Assembly (NCBI GenBank): GCA_963556695.1
Contig: CAUWAG010000010.1
Coordinates: 5,332,001-5,396,000 of the forward strand
Direction: 5' to 3'
Origin: Anthostomella pinea
Lineage: Eukaryota; Ascomycota; Sordariomycetes; Xylariales; Xylariaceae
DNA: 64,000 nucleotides
The translations under genes were made by a program, and so were the position numbers. The notes beneath the pieces are model-generated. The model was not told the origin of the DNA. It did not search any database and worked only from the letters and a program-made list of their open reading frames with translations. This document shows positions 45,869-58,110 of this stretch, piece after piece. Numbering within the stretch: position 1 is the stretch's first letter; each line of letters begins with the position of its first letter.

Positions 45869-46310
45869 ATGGAATACAGGAGGAAACAGCCCGAGAACCT
45901 GCCGCTGCTGCAGCGCTTCGGCCGCTGGCTCTCCCTCAAGCAGTACCAGATCGAGGTCACATTCGGTGTATACATGTTTACGCCGACTGAGAAATTCATC
46001 TTTTGTAAGTTCACAACAACTGGGGTTTGAAGAGAGGATCATAAATGCTAATCTAGGCCGTATCGTAGGGTCTGTAGTGTTCCTCCTCTTCTCCCTGACC
46101 ACCATCGCCGTCATCCTCTACCTCCCGCAACACCTGCTCTTCATCCTTAACCGTGGCTGGTTCTACGTCAGCGGAGGCGACGAGGGCAGCGCAACCGACA
46201 TCGCCGCTGTCAGCAAAGACGTCCTGTCCCTGTCGCTCTCATCCGAAGCCATGACGACGACACCCACCGCCGTCGCGGGCGCTGCCGGTTCATTGATTCC
46301 GGAGTTATAG
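45869..46310 (+). CDS. Small subunit of serine palmitoyltransferase-like protein
   Basis: Exons 45869-46004 and 46057-46310 give 129 residues. The N-terminal half (LLQRFGRWLSLKQYQIEV, then TFGVYMFTPTEKFIF) matches the SPTSSA/ssSPT pattern of animals (YYQY..ALYMLEPWER.VFN). A membrane helix (VVFLLFSLTTIAVILYLP) and the PQHLLFIL motif, also seen in SPTSSA (PQHIMAIL), follow. These subunits bind the Lcb1/Lcb2 heterodimer in the ER membrane and stimulate the first step of sphingolipid synthesis. The ~45-residue Ser/Thr/Ala-rich C-terminal tail is a fungal addition. Another AG acceptor 12 nt downstream (46068) would remove four residues (CRIV). Confidence 0.82.
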
Positions 46311-46809
46311 TACGGGTCTGGGTGGGTTGACAATTAGGGGACTGGCTGCCGAAGAGGCCGTCCATCGGGCCATGAGGACGACGACGAGAGACGACCAAGT
46401 TATAATGTTTAATCAGCTGCAGGCCGGACACTGTTCCGGATCTGGCATCATGAAAAAGGGGCAATGGCGTAGTAGCGCTTGGAAAAGCATCACTTTTGGC
46501 TTGGTATTGATAGAATTGCATCCTCGGGACGGACGGCGCAGTATGCATACCCTGTACATCATTACAGGCCAGTTCCTGTCTAGACTGCTACACACAGTAG
46601 GAAATAGACAGGACCTTCGGATTTCATCTCTTTGGATCGTCGAAAGAATATAGTCTGAGTGAGCTGTCTTCTCCCGCAATTGCCAGCTCGTTCGAGGTGG
46701 ATTGAGGCCTCCATGCGAGTTGGAGGACAGCTTTCGCAAGGCAGAATCTACGCCAGTGTCAGTATAGCAGCACGTTATCTAGATATATCCCATGCTGGGG
46801 TGGGGAGAC
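46311..46809. other. Convergent 3' spacer
   Basis: Between the SPT-small-subunit gene and the ELP2 stop. No gene or repeat recognised. Confidence 0.5.
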
Positions 46810-49218
46810 TTACTCTGGCTTCAGGTTCAAGCTTGACGAAACTGCGAGCGAAGTCGAGTCAATGGTATTTATCGACACTTTGCCAGTCTCGGTCCCAACG
46901 GCCAGCAAGAAAGTCCCATCCTCGGTGTTGCGGTGCAGGAAATCGACGGCTGTCACAGGGTGAGTCTCCGTTATCGTAGTCACACAAACAATGCCAGACT
47001 CTGCCGCGTCGGTCGAGGAGCCTTTTCTCCGCCAGATCTTGACCTGTTTGTCGCGGCCGGCGGTGGCGAAGACGAGCGAGTCCGTGGCCGTGGCGGGCGC
47101 CCAGGCAGCGTCGAGTATCATTCTCGAGTGGCCTTTGGGATTGGACTGCAGTAGCTTGTAGGTCAGTCTGTCGTCGGCGTCCCTTTCGAACACGGCCCAT
47201 TGTCGGTCTCGGCCCACGCTCAGCAAGAATCGATCGTCGGGGGAGAATCGCAGACGGGTCGTCGTTAAAGAGTGTGCCGTCAGCGGTGGCTTCACCTCGG
47301 TCCATTTCTCCGTCTCGAACAGCCTGATGACGGCGTGGTTGATGGAGCTGGCTTTGCACGCGCTGGCTATCAGACTGCCGTCGTGGCTCACCGCCAGACA
47401 GGAGATTTCGTACCCGTGGCCGTACAGCTTCTCGGTCTCGGGCCACAGCGTGTGCCGCGAGAGACTGTCCTCGAAAGGCGGGTGGTCGATGTCCAGTGCC
47501 GACTTGCGCACCGTCGAGCCGGGATCCAGCGCCTCCCGATCCGCCTCGGGATTCGCTGCCTGGACTTCTGTGTCGTCGTCGACGGCTTCGATGGCCTTGT
47601 TGGAAAGGCCGAGAACGGGCATGTTGGCCGCGTCCGGCATGCTTTCGATGTGGTCACCACCGCCTATGTCGCACAGCTTGTTCAGCAGCTTCGCGACTGC
47701 TTTGGGTTCGTCGAAGACGCGCATCAGCTTTTCGTCGGCACCGGAGACGAACTGTGAGTTCCCGAGCGCGTCAATACAGTTGAGGTCGTAGCCATGAATT
47801 TGCGGTCGTGCCATCTCGTGCCATGTTATGGCAGCATCAGGCCCTCCCGTCTTCCAGCCCGCGTGCAATCTCGTCGTCTGATCGGAACTCGTCGACAGCA
47901 AGTAGTCGCCGTTTCCCGACCATGATATGCCAGTGACTGCTCTCGTGTGCCCGCTTATGCCGATTTCTGGTACCCATTGGTCCTGCTCCTTGTTGTAGTT
48001 CCACAGCCTCCAGCTTCCGGTCCGTCCAAGACAGGTTACCGAGGTGCCGTCGGGAGACCAGAGCCCGGTCCAGAAACCACCAGTGCTTCCAGTGGCGGTC
48101 GTGGCACCCTTCTCTCTGCTTATCTCGCCCACCCTTACCGTCGTCACCCAGATGCCTGAGGATGGGTCTGCTACCCATATAGCTAGCGTGTTGTCGGCCG
48201 AAGTGGAGAGGAGTTGAAGCTTTCCAGTGTCGGGTACCGAATACCATTTGGCACTGTAGATCCAGTCGTCGTGACCTAGTAGAAGGGCCTCAAAGGTAAT
48301 CGAGAAGTCGGCCTCGCCCGCCTTGAGCCGGTAAGCCTTATTCGAGGGAGACTTCCCCGGCAAGAAAGCGCCCAGCGACGCATCCGCACCGGTGACTGTG
48401 GCCGCCGGGAGCTCCTTGCCTTGGTGGAACCGCCACAGACGGACGTACTTGTCCTGACTCGCGGATGCCAATATCAGGTCCGAGTTCGAACGACTACTCT
48501 CCCGGGTGAAGTCCAGAGACCGGATCCAGCCCTCGTGGCCCGATAGCGTCGCCTGTACCTGGAAATCGGGGCTGTCGGTCGAGCTGGCAACAAAGATCTG
48601 GATGATGTCCCGCGTTCCTGCAGCGGCCAGAACCAAAGAATCACCGTCCTCGTCTAACTTACTTAACGCTATTGACAGCGGAAAGAATTTGGGGTTGGGC
48701 TTGATCGTCTGCACCACGCGGGCCTCGGCTCCGTCGAATGTCCATACTTTGATCGAAGCATCCGCCGCGCCTGTGGCGAACATCCGCGTCCCTAAGCCCG
48801 GCTTGCCTCGCGGGTGGAGTGTTGCTATACAGTTGACCGCAGCCGTGTGCTCGTGTATTGTCTGGATACACGAGGCTACACTGTCTACTGTGAGTGTCCA
48901 TATCCTCAGACTGTGGTCGTCAGCCCCACTGAGCAGGTAACTCTGGTCTTCTCCTTCAGCCTTGGGCAGAAATTTGACGGCTTTCACAACGCCCGTGTGC
49001 CCTGCTAGAAGACTGGTGACTCCTCTCGGTGCATTGTCCTGTTTCCAATGTCAGCGCAGTTCGGGTGTCTGGTTGTTTTCTCATACGTGAGGGCGCCACA
49101 AAGCGATGTTGGAGTCAGCGCCGTAGGCGACGACGCCATCTTGGCTCCAATCCGCGACGGCAGTATGCCGGTTGGCACCCGCCGATAAGTACTCGACTTT
49201 TAACCCTTCTTCATTCAT
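46810..49218 (-). CDS. ELP2: Elongator complex subunit Elp2
   Basis: Elp2 is the double WD40-propeller subunit of Elongator, which modifies wobble uridines of tRNAs. Two exons (minus, 49218-49087 and 49038-46810) give 786 residues, the family size. The N-terminus NRHTAVADWSQDGVVAYGAD and repeats ending in WD-like dipeptides (HSLRIWTLTV, ASIKVWTFDG, KYVRLWRFHQ, NTLAIWVADP, KQVKIWRRKG) are spread through both propellers. Elp2-specific blocks are GLWSPDGTSVTCLGRTGSWRLW, ARPQIHGYDLNCIDAL, FVSGADEKLMRVFD and LWPETEKLYGHGYEISCLA. The stop TAA overlaps a GTAAGT word, so a further 3' intron cannot be formally excluded. Confidence 0.95.
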
Positions 49219-49839
49219 CTCGGGGGACCGAGGGCGAGTCTCGTCAATAGTTGAAGAATATGTGCTGTTTCCAAAATTGGACCAATCATCGACAGGTGAT
49301 GCTTAAAATTCAGTCATTCAATGTTCGGCGCCCGCCAGCTGCGCCAGCTGGTAGCCACCTGCAGAGCCACTACCCGCCGTCTACCTATCTGTAAATCACG
49401 CCTGCTTCTGCTGGTACTCTGTACTCTTCATGGCGGACATATATTGAGGCTCCGAAACATCCCGAAAGGACTGACGAGTCGACGTCTCTCGGATTCGTCG
49501 ATGACTTGACCGCAGCCTCCTGGTCGTCTCCCTACCATCGCAAGCTACCTACGAATTAGTAACCCAGGCCTGGTCATAACCGGGCATAACAGTTTTTTAA
49601 CATCCCCAAAGCGCTCAGGCTCGTCGAACCTCTCAATGGCCTTGCCGGTAGTCTCGACATCGGCGATCCATACCATCCATCATCCATCCAGCCATCCTTC
49701 TCAAACTAACTCACATGGGAAGAGTCATCGAGACAAAGTTTTCCGAGCAACCACACTGCAAAGCTTATAGTTTAACCCCCTTTCCCTCACCCCAATGGCA
49801 CACGATATATATATACACGAGTTTATCACATTTGTCTGG

Positions 49840-49919
49840 TAGCCGGGTTGGTACGGCCTAGCGAAATACTCTTACAAAGTATTCTTACAAGGTATTCTTA
49901 GGCACAGCGGTTCGATTCC
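49840..49919 (+). ncRNA. tRNA-like sequence or tRNA pseudogene
   Basis: A box-A-like TAGCCGGGTTGG at 49840-49851 can form a perfect D stem GCCG/CGGC. A perfect box B GGTTCGATTCC lies at 49909-49919, and T-runs follow at 49933 and 49942. The anticodon region holds an ACTCTTACAAAGT hairpin and a partial duplication (TACAAAGTATTCT / TACAAGGTATTCT), and the acceptor stem does not pair well, so it is unlikely to be a functional tRNA. Confidence 0.4.
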
Positions 49920-52441
49920 CCTAGCGGCTGGAATGTCTTTTTGGGTTGTTTTTTTGGCCCTACCCGCACCCTCACCATCAACGTCCGAAGATAGGCTCGC
50001 ATTGAGTAAACGATGTCGGTATCGGTAAATTCCATACGAAGTAGAAGCATTGAATCGTACATAACCTCGTCAGGGTCCGTCCGTACGCAGATCGTCACAT
50101 CATATCCAAAAAGGGGGCGGGTCTGCTCAACTGCTTGTGCCCCTTTTTGCCCTCTGGCACCGTCCACTCCACTATCGCGTCTGACCTCACCTCACCGTGC
50201 CAATCGCGAGGTGTGGTGGTTCATTAGCAAGATCCAATTGTATAAACAATCCTCTCTTGGACATCAACAGCTATTGCGAGAATGTCTAATGCCACCTATC
50301 AGTGTAATGTTCGCGGTATTCGCGAAAGCGCTGCCTCAGATCTGACGTAGATCGGGCGGCAAAGCTATACCCTGTCAAGCCGGTGTCCATGAACGAGGTT
50401 CCAACAGAACGGCTCTGCCGCTGCTAACTCGGCTAAGGAAGCCTGCTTGAGTGTCCCAGCATCCTCTTCGTATGTGGTGTGGAGGAAGGGCACGGCTTGG
50501 CTCGCCCCTCAAGTCACATGGAAGCAGGTTCAAACAACCGCACAGGAATGCCCGACTACACTGTTCAATTGGGCTGACAAGCGAAGTCTGATGTCGAGGC
50601 TTGACCTGCCAACCATCATATCCCCTGACAAGCCACATATGATGGGTGATACAGGAGTGATCTGACGGAATGCATGAAGGAGAAGCCTAGAATAGCCGGG
50701 TAGCTGTCGAATCTACGGCCGGTCAGTGCCACGACAGAGACATGCGTTCTCTTGATGACGCCAACAACCACAGACGCAGAAGACTCCTCCAACGACTAAC
50801 TAGCACCGCTAGGTCCATGGATGCCACACTCTCTACAAGCACAACCTACCCATTGGCAGCAAGGCAGCTAAGTAGCTGTCGTTGAGGGCAAGCGCCACCT
50901 GTAAGCCGTCAGCATACCGCATACCGCATACCTTAGTATAGACGCTGTGCAACCAGACGGCGATCCACATTCCCTGCCCTCACGCTGCTGCATGTGCAAG
51001 ACCGGAACGAGCAAGATATTCCAACAAGTAAGACACACGTGCCACGACGGCACTGGAGAGACAGAGAGAGAGCACGTCAAGCTCCCCCTCTGCAGCTTCG
51101 CCGGCATTGGTCGGCAACGGTTTCAATAGTAGTAATCCACCCGGGGTATGGCTTCGCTTCGCTCCGCTCCGCTCGGCTTCGCGGCCGCGGCAAACCGTGC
51201 CTACCTGACTTCTTACAGGCTATGAAGGGGGATGGCTCGGCCGTTGCCGCGTCTAGTTCCTGGCGCGATGGGTATGGCACAGTAGCTGTCTCTGGTGCAA
51301 GTACATGGGCCCTGGCACGGAGCCAACGAGAAGTGCAGGCGGAGGACAAAATGACCTGGTGTGTAGAGAGCAGCCTCATCATGATGTGAGGCCGACTATC
51401 GGGTCTGCAACACCCCCTGCTGCAAGCTGCCGCCACAAGATAGTGTAGGAAGCTGCAGGTCGCTCGATCCGGACTGCTGGCTTTGGTCTGGTAGGTAAAA
51501 TCCTTGCAAGAAAAACGTCTCGTTTCTTCCTTGTGATAGTAGCTGAGGGCCACGGCAGCTGGATCTGCCCAGGCACAGTTCTCATCGCCCACTCCATACT
51601 TCGCAGCTCATAACTGTTTATAGATATCTTTCCATCAACGCAAAACGATCAGCGCTGCCGTCATGTCTTGGAGACGACAGATCTTTACCCCAGAACAGAA
51701 CCGAAGCTCCGCATGGGCTGGCCGGCAGCTGCAGGCAGGCCCATGACACAGGCTTACAAGTTGCTGTGCAGCTCGCGATTCTGCAACACTGCACGCAAGC
51801 TCCCAGGCCCAACAAATCGCGATCCGACTGTTGGCTTGTCCGTCCGGCCAGGGCCAGGTAGGCAGGCAGGCAAGCAGGGAAATCTAGAGTGGTCGCTAGT
51901 CGTACTACCACCCGGTCCAAAATGATGCGGCTATAATTGTATAAATAGCATATGTCGTGCGGTATATAGCATGCTATGGCCATTGCCAAGCATACAGCTG
52001 TTTTGCCGCAGCATAGCATAGTATACATAGCAGTAAGCACATATCGTAGTAGGGGGGAAAGAAGACTTAGGGATAATCAGCTACGACGGTATAACTTCTG
52101 CTGCCGTGTGCGAGGAGAGCGGTGACTTCATCGCAGCTGGCATGCAGGATGCCGCGAGCCGTCTTGAGGCTTCCGCCGTCCGTCAGACGACTGGGATTCC
52201 TGCATGCTCCGAACTGGTGGGCTCATCGGCCCTTGGTGACATCTCCATGCAGTATGATAGATACGGTTATGCCCGCCTGTCTACCTTGCTTCTGTGCTTC
52301 TTGATGGTCAGTCAACCAGCCAGCCAGCATAGGTAGCTACCCCGCCTCCCCGCCTCAGGGGTTTATGTACTGGGTGGTATTCTGAAGCAGGATGAAGTGA
52401 CCTCCAAAGCAGGCCCCTCAAGGGAACCACGGAGGCCTTAA

Positions 52442-52735
52442 CTACGTCATCTGTAGTGTAGATTTATCGTTCATCAGTAACTGCTGAAGAAGAAGCTTGA
52501 AGGAGGCCCCCCTTGGCAGAAACCCCTGAGACATGTTCCCGTTCATGAGAGAGTACAACGGGCTCTGCCCTGGGTCGACTGCGATGGGTTTCGCGGCAAT
52601 AAGCCGGATATCATCACCTACAACGAGATATTGATTGGAACAGGCAGTCTTAGCAAGCTGCAATCGTCCTCGCCCATCAACTATCGCATCGTACATTTCG
52701 TCAGCTCGGTGTTGTAGCGAGTTATCAGGGATTGT
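52442..52735 (-). pseudogene. Coding-like fragment of unknown origin
   Basis: A minus-strand open stretch, starting after a possible CCCAG acceptor, reads as protein of normal composition (for example MYDAIVDGRGRLQLAKTA and YLVVGDDIRLIAAKPIAVDP) and stops at 52442. I do not recognise the family. No start or upstream exons can be assigned, so it may be a gene relic or a terminal exon. Confidence 0.3.
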
Positions 52736-53426
52736 CGGATCTCTTGACCAAGCCCCACTGGGTGGCTGGCACGGTCAAGCCTCGGGTGACACCGGTGAAC
52801 GTTCTGTGATCTGACGGACTCGTGTTTACTTCCTGCGTGGGAGACCCAGTTTCCAATGCCAGAGCGTCATACTCGGTGCGGCGACATGTGAGTCTCCATT
52901 CGGGGTTGATACATCGAATTTGCCCCTGGAATGGGTTGCGATTTTTCGTATCTGCCCAGAGCGTTACAACTTACCGTCCGCAGTTGATGCCTTGCCCCGT
53001 TTCTCTCCGCGGACCACTGAAGAGCTGTCAATGCTGACACACCCCAGCAACATCGGAGGATTAACGCAAACCACGATTGCCTTTTATACAGAAGAAGGCC
53101 GTGGCTGATCGCTCTATATCTACTGTTATTATGCTGAGCTTCAAATGGGGCAAGCGGTGACCCGAGGTTATGTTCGGTAGGCGGATCTCCGGAGCCGCTC
53201 CGTTCACAGAGTGGAGTCCCGGGCAGGCCAAGTGTCATGCTTCCGAAGCTGAGTCTTTTCCCCTTCTTTCCACGATTGGAACTTGGGCACTCGCAGCTTA
53301 CGGAGGACCTGGTCGTCGAGGCGCCGAGAGCGGCCTAAGATGGGTCCACGTGCTTGACTCTTCGCCGAGGTCTTCTGCGGAATCCGTAAGGACGCAGGCT
53401 TCGAAAGTCCCTGACAGAACAGGTGC

Positions 53427-53702
53427 TTGTGCCTCAAGCGTGGTGCGGTTTGGGATGCAGAAGATGACAACTCTGGACAAACGGATAGACCGAACTCCGC
53501 GGCATATGCTGTCGCGAGTGCGATGCAGTCTGGAAGTGCGTACCCGATTATTGCTCACAACCTGCATTTATCAAGTGAGTGGATCCAGGAGAACGCATTA
53601 TGGATAGATGTGCATTATGCAGCATTCTCTGCATCGTACCTACGGCGGCAACGGGGAGGAGAGGCTACGTCGGATGTCTCTGTCAAGGCGCGGATGGCAT
53701 AA
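53427..53702 (+). pseudogene. Coding-like fragment of unknown origin
   Basis: The open frame contains protein-like sequence (NSAAYAVASAMQSGSAYPII, EWIQENALWIDVHYAAFSAS) but no family I know. Neighbouring frames overlap it, so support is weak. Confidence 0.2.
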
Positions 53703-54783
53703 TCGGCGTTTATCTTGGGCCTCGCGGCTCGCATCCGACAGTTCGATCAAACGCAGAATCATGCTATGCTGCATGGGATGTCTGGGATGCTCGAGTCGTG
53801 CAAACGTAGAGGAGCGAATCAGAGATGAAGATGGAAAGACAACTTGATTCTGCCGAAGGGTAGCGGTCGGAACGCCGCGATCAAGTCGTCTATTATGATA
53901 TGAAAGTGACGATTCGCGTGTAACGACATGCTTCCGGATATTCCGGGATGGCCAGGAGTGTTACAAGAGTCGAGACTACCCGAGGCTATTTGTATTCGAC
54001 TTCCGCTTCTACGTGCTTGTAGATATCGAGGCAGTAGGGTAAGGCTATCGAGTAGATAGATTATCATGCAAAGAGCATATTTGATGGGCTCGTCAAGTCC
54101 CAGAGGGAGGTATCCTATCCCAGTCAGCTATACAAACACGGCAAGTCTTCAGGAAATGTAGTGGCTCGCCTTATGGATACAGGAGCACACCTTGTTTGAA
54201 CAAACACTTGAGATTGCGAGGTGGTTCGTGCTGGACGTCAAAGCTGGAAGCCACAATTTGGTTCTCATGGCCAGTCGCTTGACGATGAAGGCACATTCCT
54301 TCTGCGAGCTCTTGAATGATGCTGCCGCCTGGGGAAGACTGTCGCCTCGAGGGCACTGAAGCAGTCCATCTTCGCGTTGACGGACCCCCAGACCGTTAAG
54401 ATCGGTACGGGATGTGCAGGAAGGTGGTCGAAGGTCTAGATTAGATCATATCTCAAGGTAGTATGTCTGCCTTTGAGAGGTACGGGCCGGACTTAGGCTA
54501 TAAGACCTGTGTTCCAGCAACTGCAGCCACCCGTCATAACCTTCAAGGCTTCAACCAGATGAAAGAGTGCGGGAGTGAGCGAACATGAAAACAGGACCGG
54601 TTGGCGATGGACCTGAGACGACAGTGTTTGCTGTGCCCCTGAGCGTATCGCCCAAGACATGACACGCCGCCGTTCGTGTCTTCAGCACCTGTGACCTGCA
54701 TGGGAGTGTGCCTTGGTGTACAATGCGAGTATGATGCCACGGTTTGACGAAGCGACCAGGAACGGCCATGTGTTCACACATGC

Positions 54784-55104
54784 CTACATGGACATGCAAG
54801 GAAGGCCACTCACAGTCCGGCAGATGTGTGCCAAATTAAGGAACAGAAGTCTGTGCATGGGTTGATGGGTCAGTACATATGTATAGGCCTTGGCACAGCT
54901 GGCTACGACTTCGGACTGTCGGAGTTGCTCACGTGGCTGATCATATTCGGCCGGGCCCCAGTACGGGTGGCCCATTGAGAGTTTGAGATGGCCATTGGAC
55001 TCTGACAAGGAATTCAAGATATCCGCGATGAGGGGCATACGGGCTGGCATGGCTAGCCGCCCAATCCCCTGGGACGACGTGAGCTGCGAGCTCAGACGGA
55101 TCAA
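54784..55104 (-). pseudogene. Coding-like fragment of unknown origin
   Basis: A 106-codon minus frame contains ADILNSLSESNGHLKLSMGH and YWGPAEYDQPREQLRQSEVV, which have normal protein composition. No domain was recognised and no start or splice context is convincing. It may be a gene relic. Confidence 0.2.
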
Positions 55105-55150
55105 CGAGATGATTGTTGTTGTTTGAAGTGGTTATTACTGTAGACCAGAT

Positions 55151-55178
55151 GGAGTCTGGAGTCTGGAGTCTGGAGACC
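55151..55178. repeat. 7-bp tandem repeat, four units
   Basis: GGAGTCT three times, then GGAGACC, in non-coding DNA. Confidence 0.9.
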
Positions 55179-55416
55179 GAGCAGATGGGACCTCCAGTCG
55201 AGAGGTAGGAGCTGACTCGTCGGCTACCTAGGTACTAGTTAGGTACCTGGCGAAACAGACAGCTCCTTCCCGCTCAACTCTACTAACTGCCAAAGTTTGT
55301 GCTAGCGCGTGCCATTTCGAGGTCTCATGACCTCTTTCGAGGGGACCAAAGCGCACGAATCCAGCCAGCCAGCCTGAATCCTCCATGCACCAGTACATGC
55401 ATACATAAGGCACTTG

Positions 55417-55433
55417 TTATTATTATTATTATT
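55417..55433. repeat. (TTA)n microsatellite
   Basis: Five to six TTA units, followed by an interrupted TTGTTA. Confidence 0.9.
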
Positions 55434-56119
55434 GTTATGATGGATGCCAAGAACCGTGGAGTCGCGGACGGTTCCATTGAGTGGCCGGCACTAACCAGAC
55501 TGCCAGACTGCCAGACTCGCTTGCTGGTGATGCATTGGTTGTGGGCAGGGGTCTGTCTCCCTCCCTCTTCTGCCTCTCTCTCATCATCGTTGCTGTTGCT
55601 GCCGTGGCTGTCGCTGTCTCTACGTGCAATGAAGTAATGAATAGAATGATCAGCTACTACAGAGAAGTGAGCGAGACTAGTCGTGGTTCCCTCATCTTTC
55701 GTCCTTCGTCTTTCCTGTATCATGTATGTACTCCAGTCTCCAGAAGCGCAAGTGCGGGGCAGCTAGGTACAGCTCGGACAGGCGTGAAATAAAAAGAGGA
55801 ACCCTAATCGAAAAAAATGAGGGGTCGCGAAGTGGGCTGTGTGGACGTCACATTCGTGTTTAACTCGAGGCACCGGTACATGCACACGACACTCACACGA
55901 CACTTCACACGTCCGATTTACCTACCACCTAGGTTCTGCTGTTTCAGTCACAATAACAATACAAGAACTAAAGGGCACGAGAAACTGTATTAGTCAAACA
56001 ACACGGGAGAAGAAGAGCAGAGCATACAGTTGTATCCAACAGGTCGAATATCCGTATGACCAGGGCAAGGGGGGACAGCTTCGTCCATTTTGTAAGCAAC
56101 AATGCAGGTCGACTCGCAA

Positions 56120-56161
56120 CTTGCAACTTGCAACTTGCACCTTGCACCTTGCACCTTGCAC
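56120..56161. repeat. 7-bp tandem repeat, six units
   Basis: Two CTTGCAA units followed by four CTTGCAC units; sequence-homogenised blocks suggest recent slippage. A (CT)n tract lies about 45 bp downstream. Confidence 0.9.
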
Positions 56162-58110
56162 ACATACTTGTGCTCGACTTTGGCTGTCGAGTCTTCTTAT
56201 TTTAACTCTCTCTTTCTCTTTCTCTCTCTCTCTCTCTCTCACTTATATAGCCCCTTCGCAAGTGCACGTATTATGCTATGCACTTAGAGCATTCATGATT
56301 TATCGTCTCTACTTGCGGCATGCCAGAGATAATTCAGACTTTCTATATACTTCTTCAGACTTATTATCTGTATTTCGTTATTATGTAGGGGGTAGTCGAT
56401 TGTCCGGTAGTTAAGTGACTGTGTGGCTGACATTCCGTATCCCGGTATTCCTGTAGTCCCAGGTAGGTACAAGTAATAAGTACTCACCCTAGCAAGAAGA
56501 AGCATCGCTTTCTCTCTCAACAAGACCAGCTCAACGTTTAGTAAACACAGATAGTCGACTGGGCTGACTGAAGTCTACCACGCCAGGCAATGGTTGATAT
56601 GGTGCCTTCATTTGCGTACCAGAACCACCCAGCCCAGTAGATTTCTGAGACGGATTGTACTTGCTACTTAAACCACCAAGGTACATTTGCACCAGAGGTT
56701 AAGGTTGCTGTAATTAATTACCTGAGGTACGTGTGGCCATGCTCACCCTCTTAGGTGCATATAATGGTCACCTGCAGCTCACCTTCCCACCTATGCAGTT
56801 ACGCAGTCACGTCGTTGCATACAGCAACCCCTCCTCTGTCTGGTCACTGGTCAATCCATTCAGAGCAGACACAGTTACTCGCTCCCAAGGACTCAACCAC
56901 CTGCACCTCGTTCGTTCATCCATTCCCCATCACTCCTACCTGCCCGCCTACTTCCGTCGTCCACAACCACAACCACAACCACGACTCCAACTACACTTCT
57001 GCTACTTCCGTCCCTCAACGCCGCCGACACTCGAGCCTTGTGCAGTTTGATTGTTGTAAGTGTTGCCTTGTCGACCATCCATTCAATTCCTCGACCATTT
57101 ATATAATAGGCGCGTCGCAGTCAAGCAGTGGACTGACTGATTGTGGCACCGATTAGCGACAGCTCTGCAGCTCTGCATAGTCATACAGACCAGACCGCAC
57201 CACACGGACACGCAGCAGACGCGGACAGCAGACAGCAGACAGCCCTGGACGTCTAGAGGTGAGTCTGCCCCCAGCACCATACGAACCTTGTCTGCAGCCG
57301 ATGGCGATAGGCGCCGTTCCCAAGCTTCTCCCGCATGCCTCATGTCTCTCTCAATTCACATTTCACCCGCCATCCATTCATTCACTCATACAATCAAATA
57401 CTCCGTACCTTCAGTACCTACAGTACAGTACAAGTACAATACGGCCCCTCATCCCATAAATAATGGTCTAGCACCGCCCGCCGACGCCTTTCCCTTCCCT
57501 TATTGCTCTTTGAGAGTACATGCCTCATTACCTAAAAAGCCCTTTTTTCAGGTCACGTTCCGTCATTCCATCACCCGCAAACCCCGCCAGAATCCCTACA
57601 CATCCCTACAAAACCTCCGCCTCTTGCGATACCTGCCTGCCAGACCCAATTCTTCGACTTCCCGACCCCGGACCCGACCCTTCTGCTGCATCAACAAGTT
57701 CTAACCGCCCACGCATCTTCAGCAAAACAAAACAACTTAGGTGTCATTCGGTGCCAGAGATTCAAGATCCGATCTGCACCTCGCGCAGACAACGACGACA
57801 CCTCTGCCCGCGACGACCAGACTCGGCCTGCGCAGTCCCCGTCCCCCTGCTGCTGCTCCCGCTGCTGGCTGCCACTGCTCCTCCGCCCACCTGCCCACGC
57901 CCACGCCAACTGACCCACCCACCATCCAAATCACACGCCGTCCGTCAATTGCGATCGAGACGCAGCCCGACCAATTTCACCCCTCCCCATCGTTGCCCAA
58001 CACGGCGTTTCCGACTGCACCTCAGACGCTACCCGTCTCTGCTTGCTGACGCCTAGAGACGCCTTGGGTTGTAACATACTTAGTGCATCCAAGATTGAAA
58101 GCCCGCCATC

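Larger units (their letters stand above)
49219..58110. other. Gene-poor region, 8.9 kb
   Basis: No gene with recognised domains was found over nearly 9 kb, very unlike the rest of the window. Contents: a tRNA-like sequence (49840-49919); a G+C-rich GCTTCGCTCCGCTCC tract near 51164; short tandem repeats at 55151, 55417, 56120 and about 56205; and coding-like fragments near 52442 (minus), 53427 (plus) and 54784 (minus). The last 1 kb (57.1-58.1) is C-rich and probably the spliced 5' leader of GSK-3, with a donor-like GAG|GTGAGT near 57256-57264. Confidence 0.55.

Noticed and set aside
51077..51592. 171-codon minus-strand frame in the gene-poor region
   Set aside because: It is rich in Arg, Ser and Cys with no domain-like pattern, and includes a simple-sequence tract (GCTTCGCTCCGCTCC). 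It was treated as chance.
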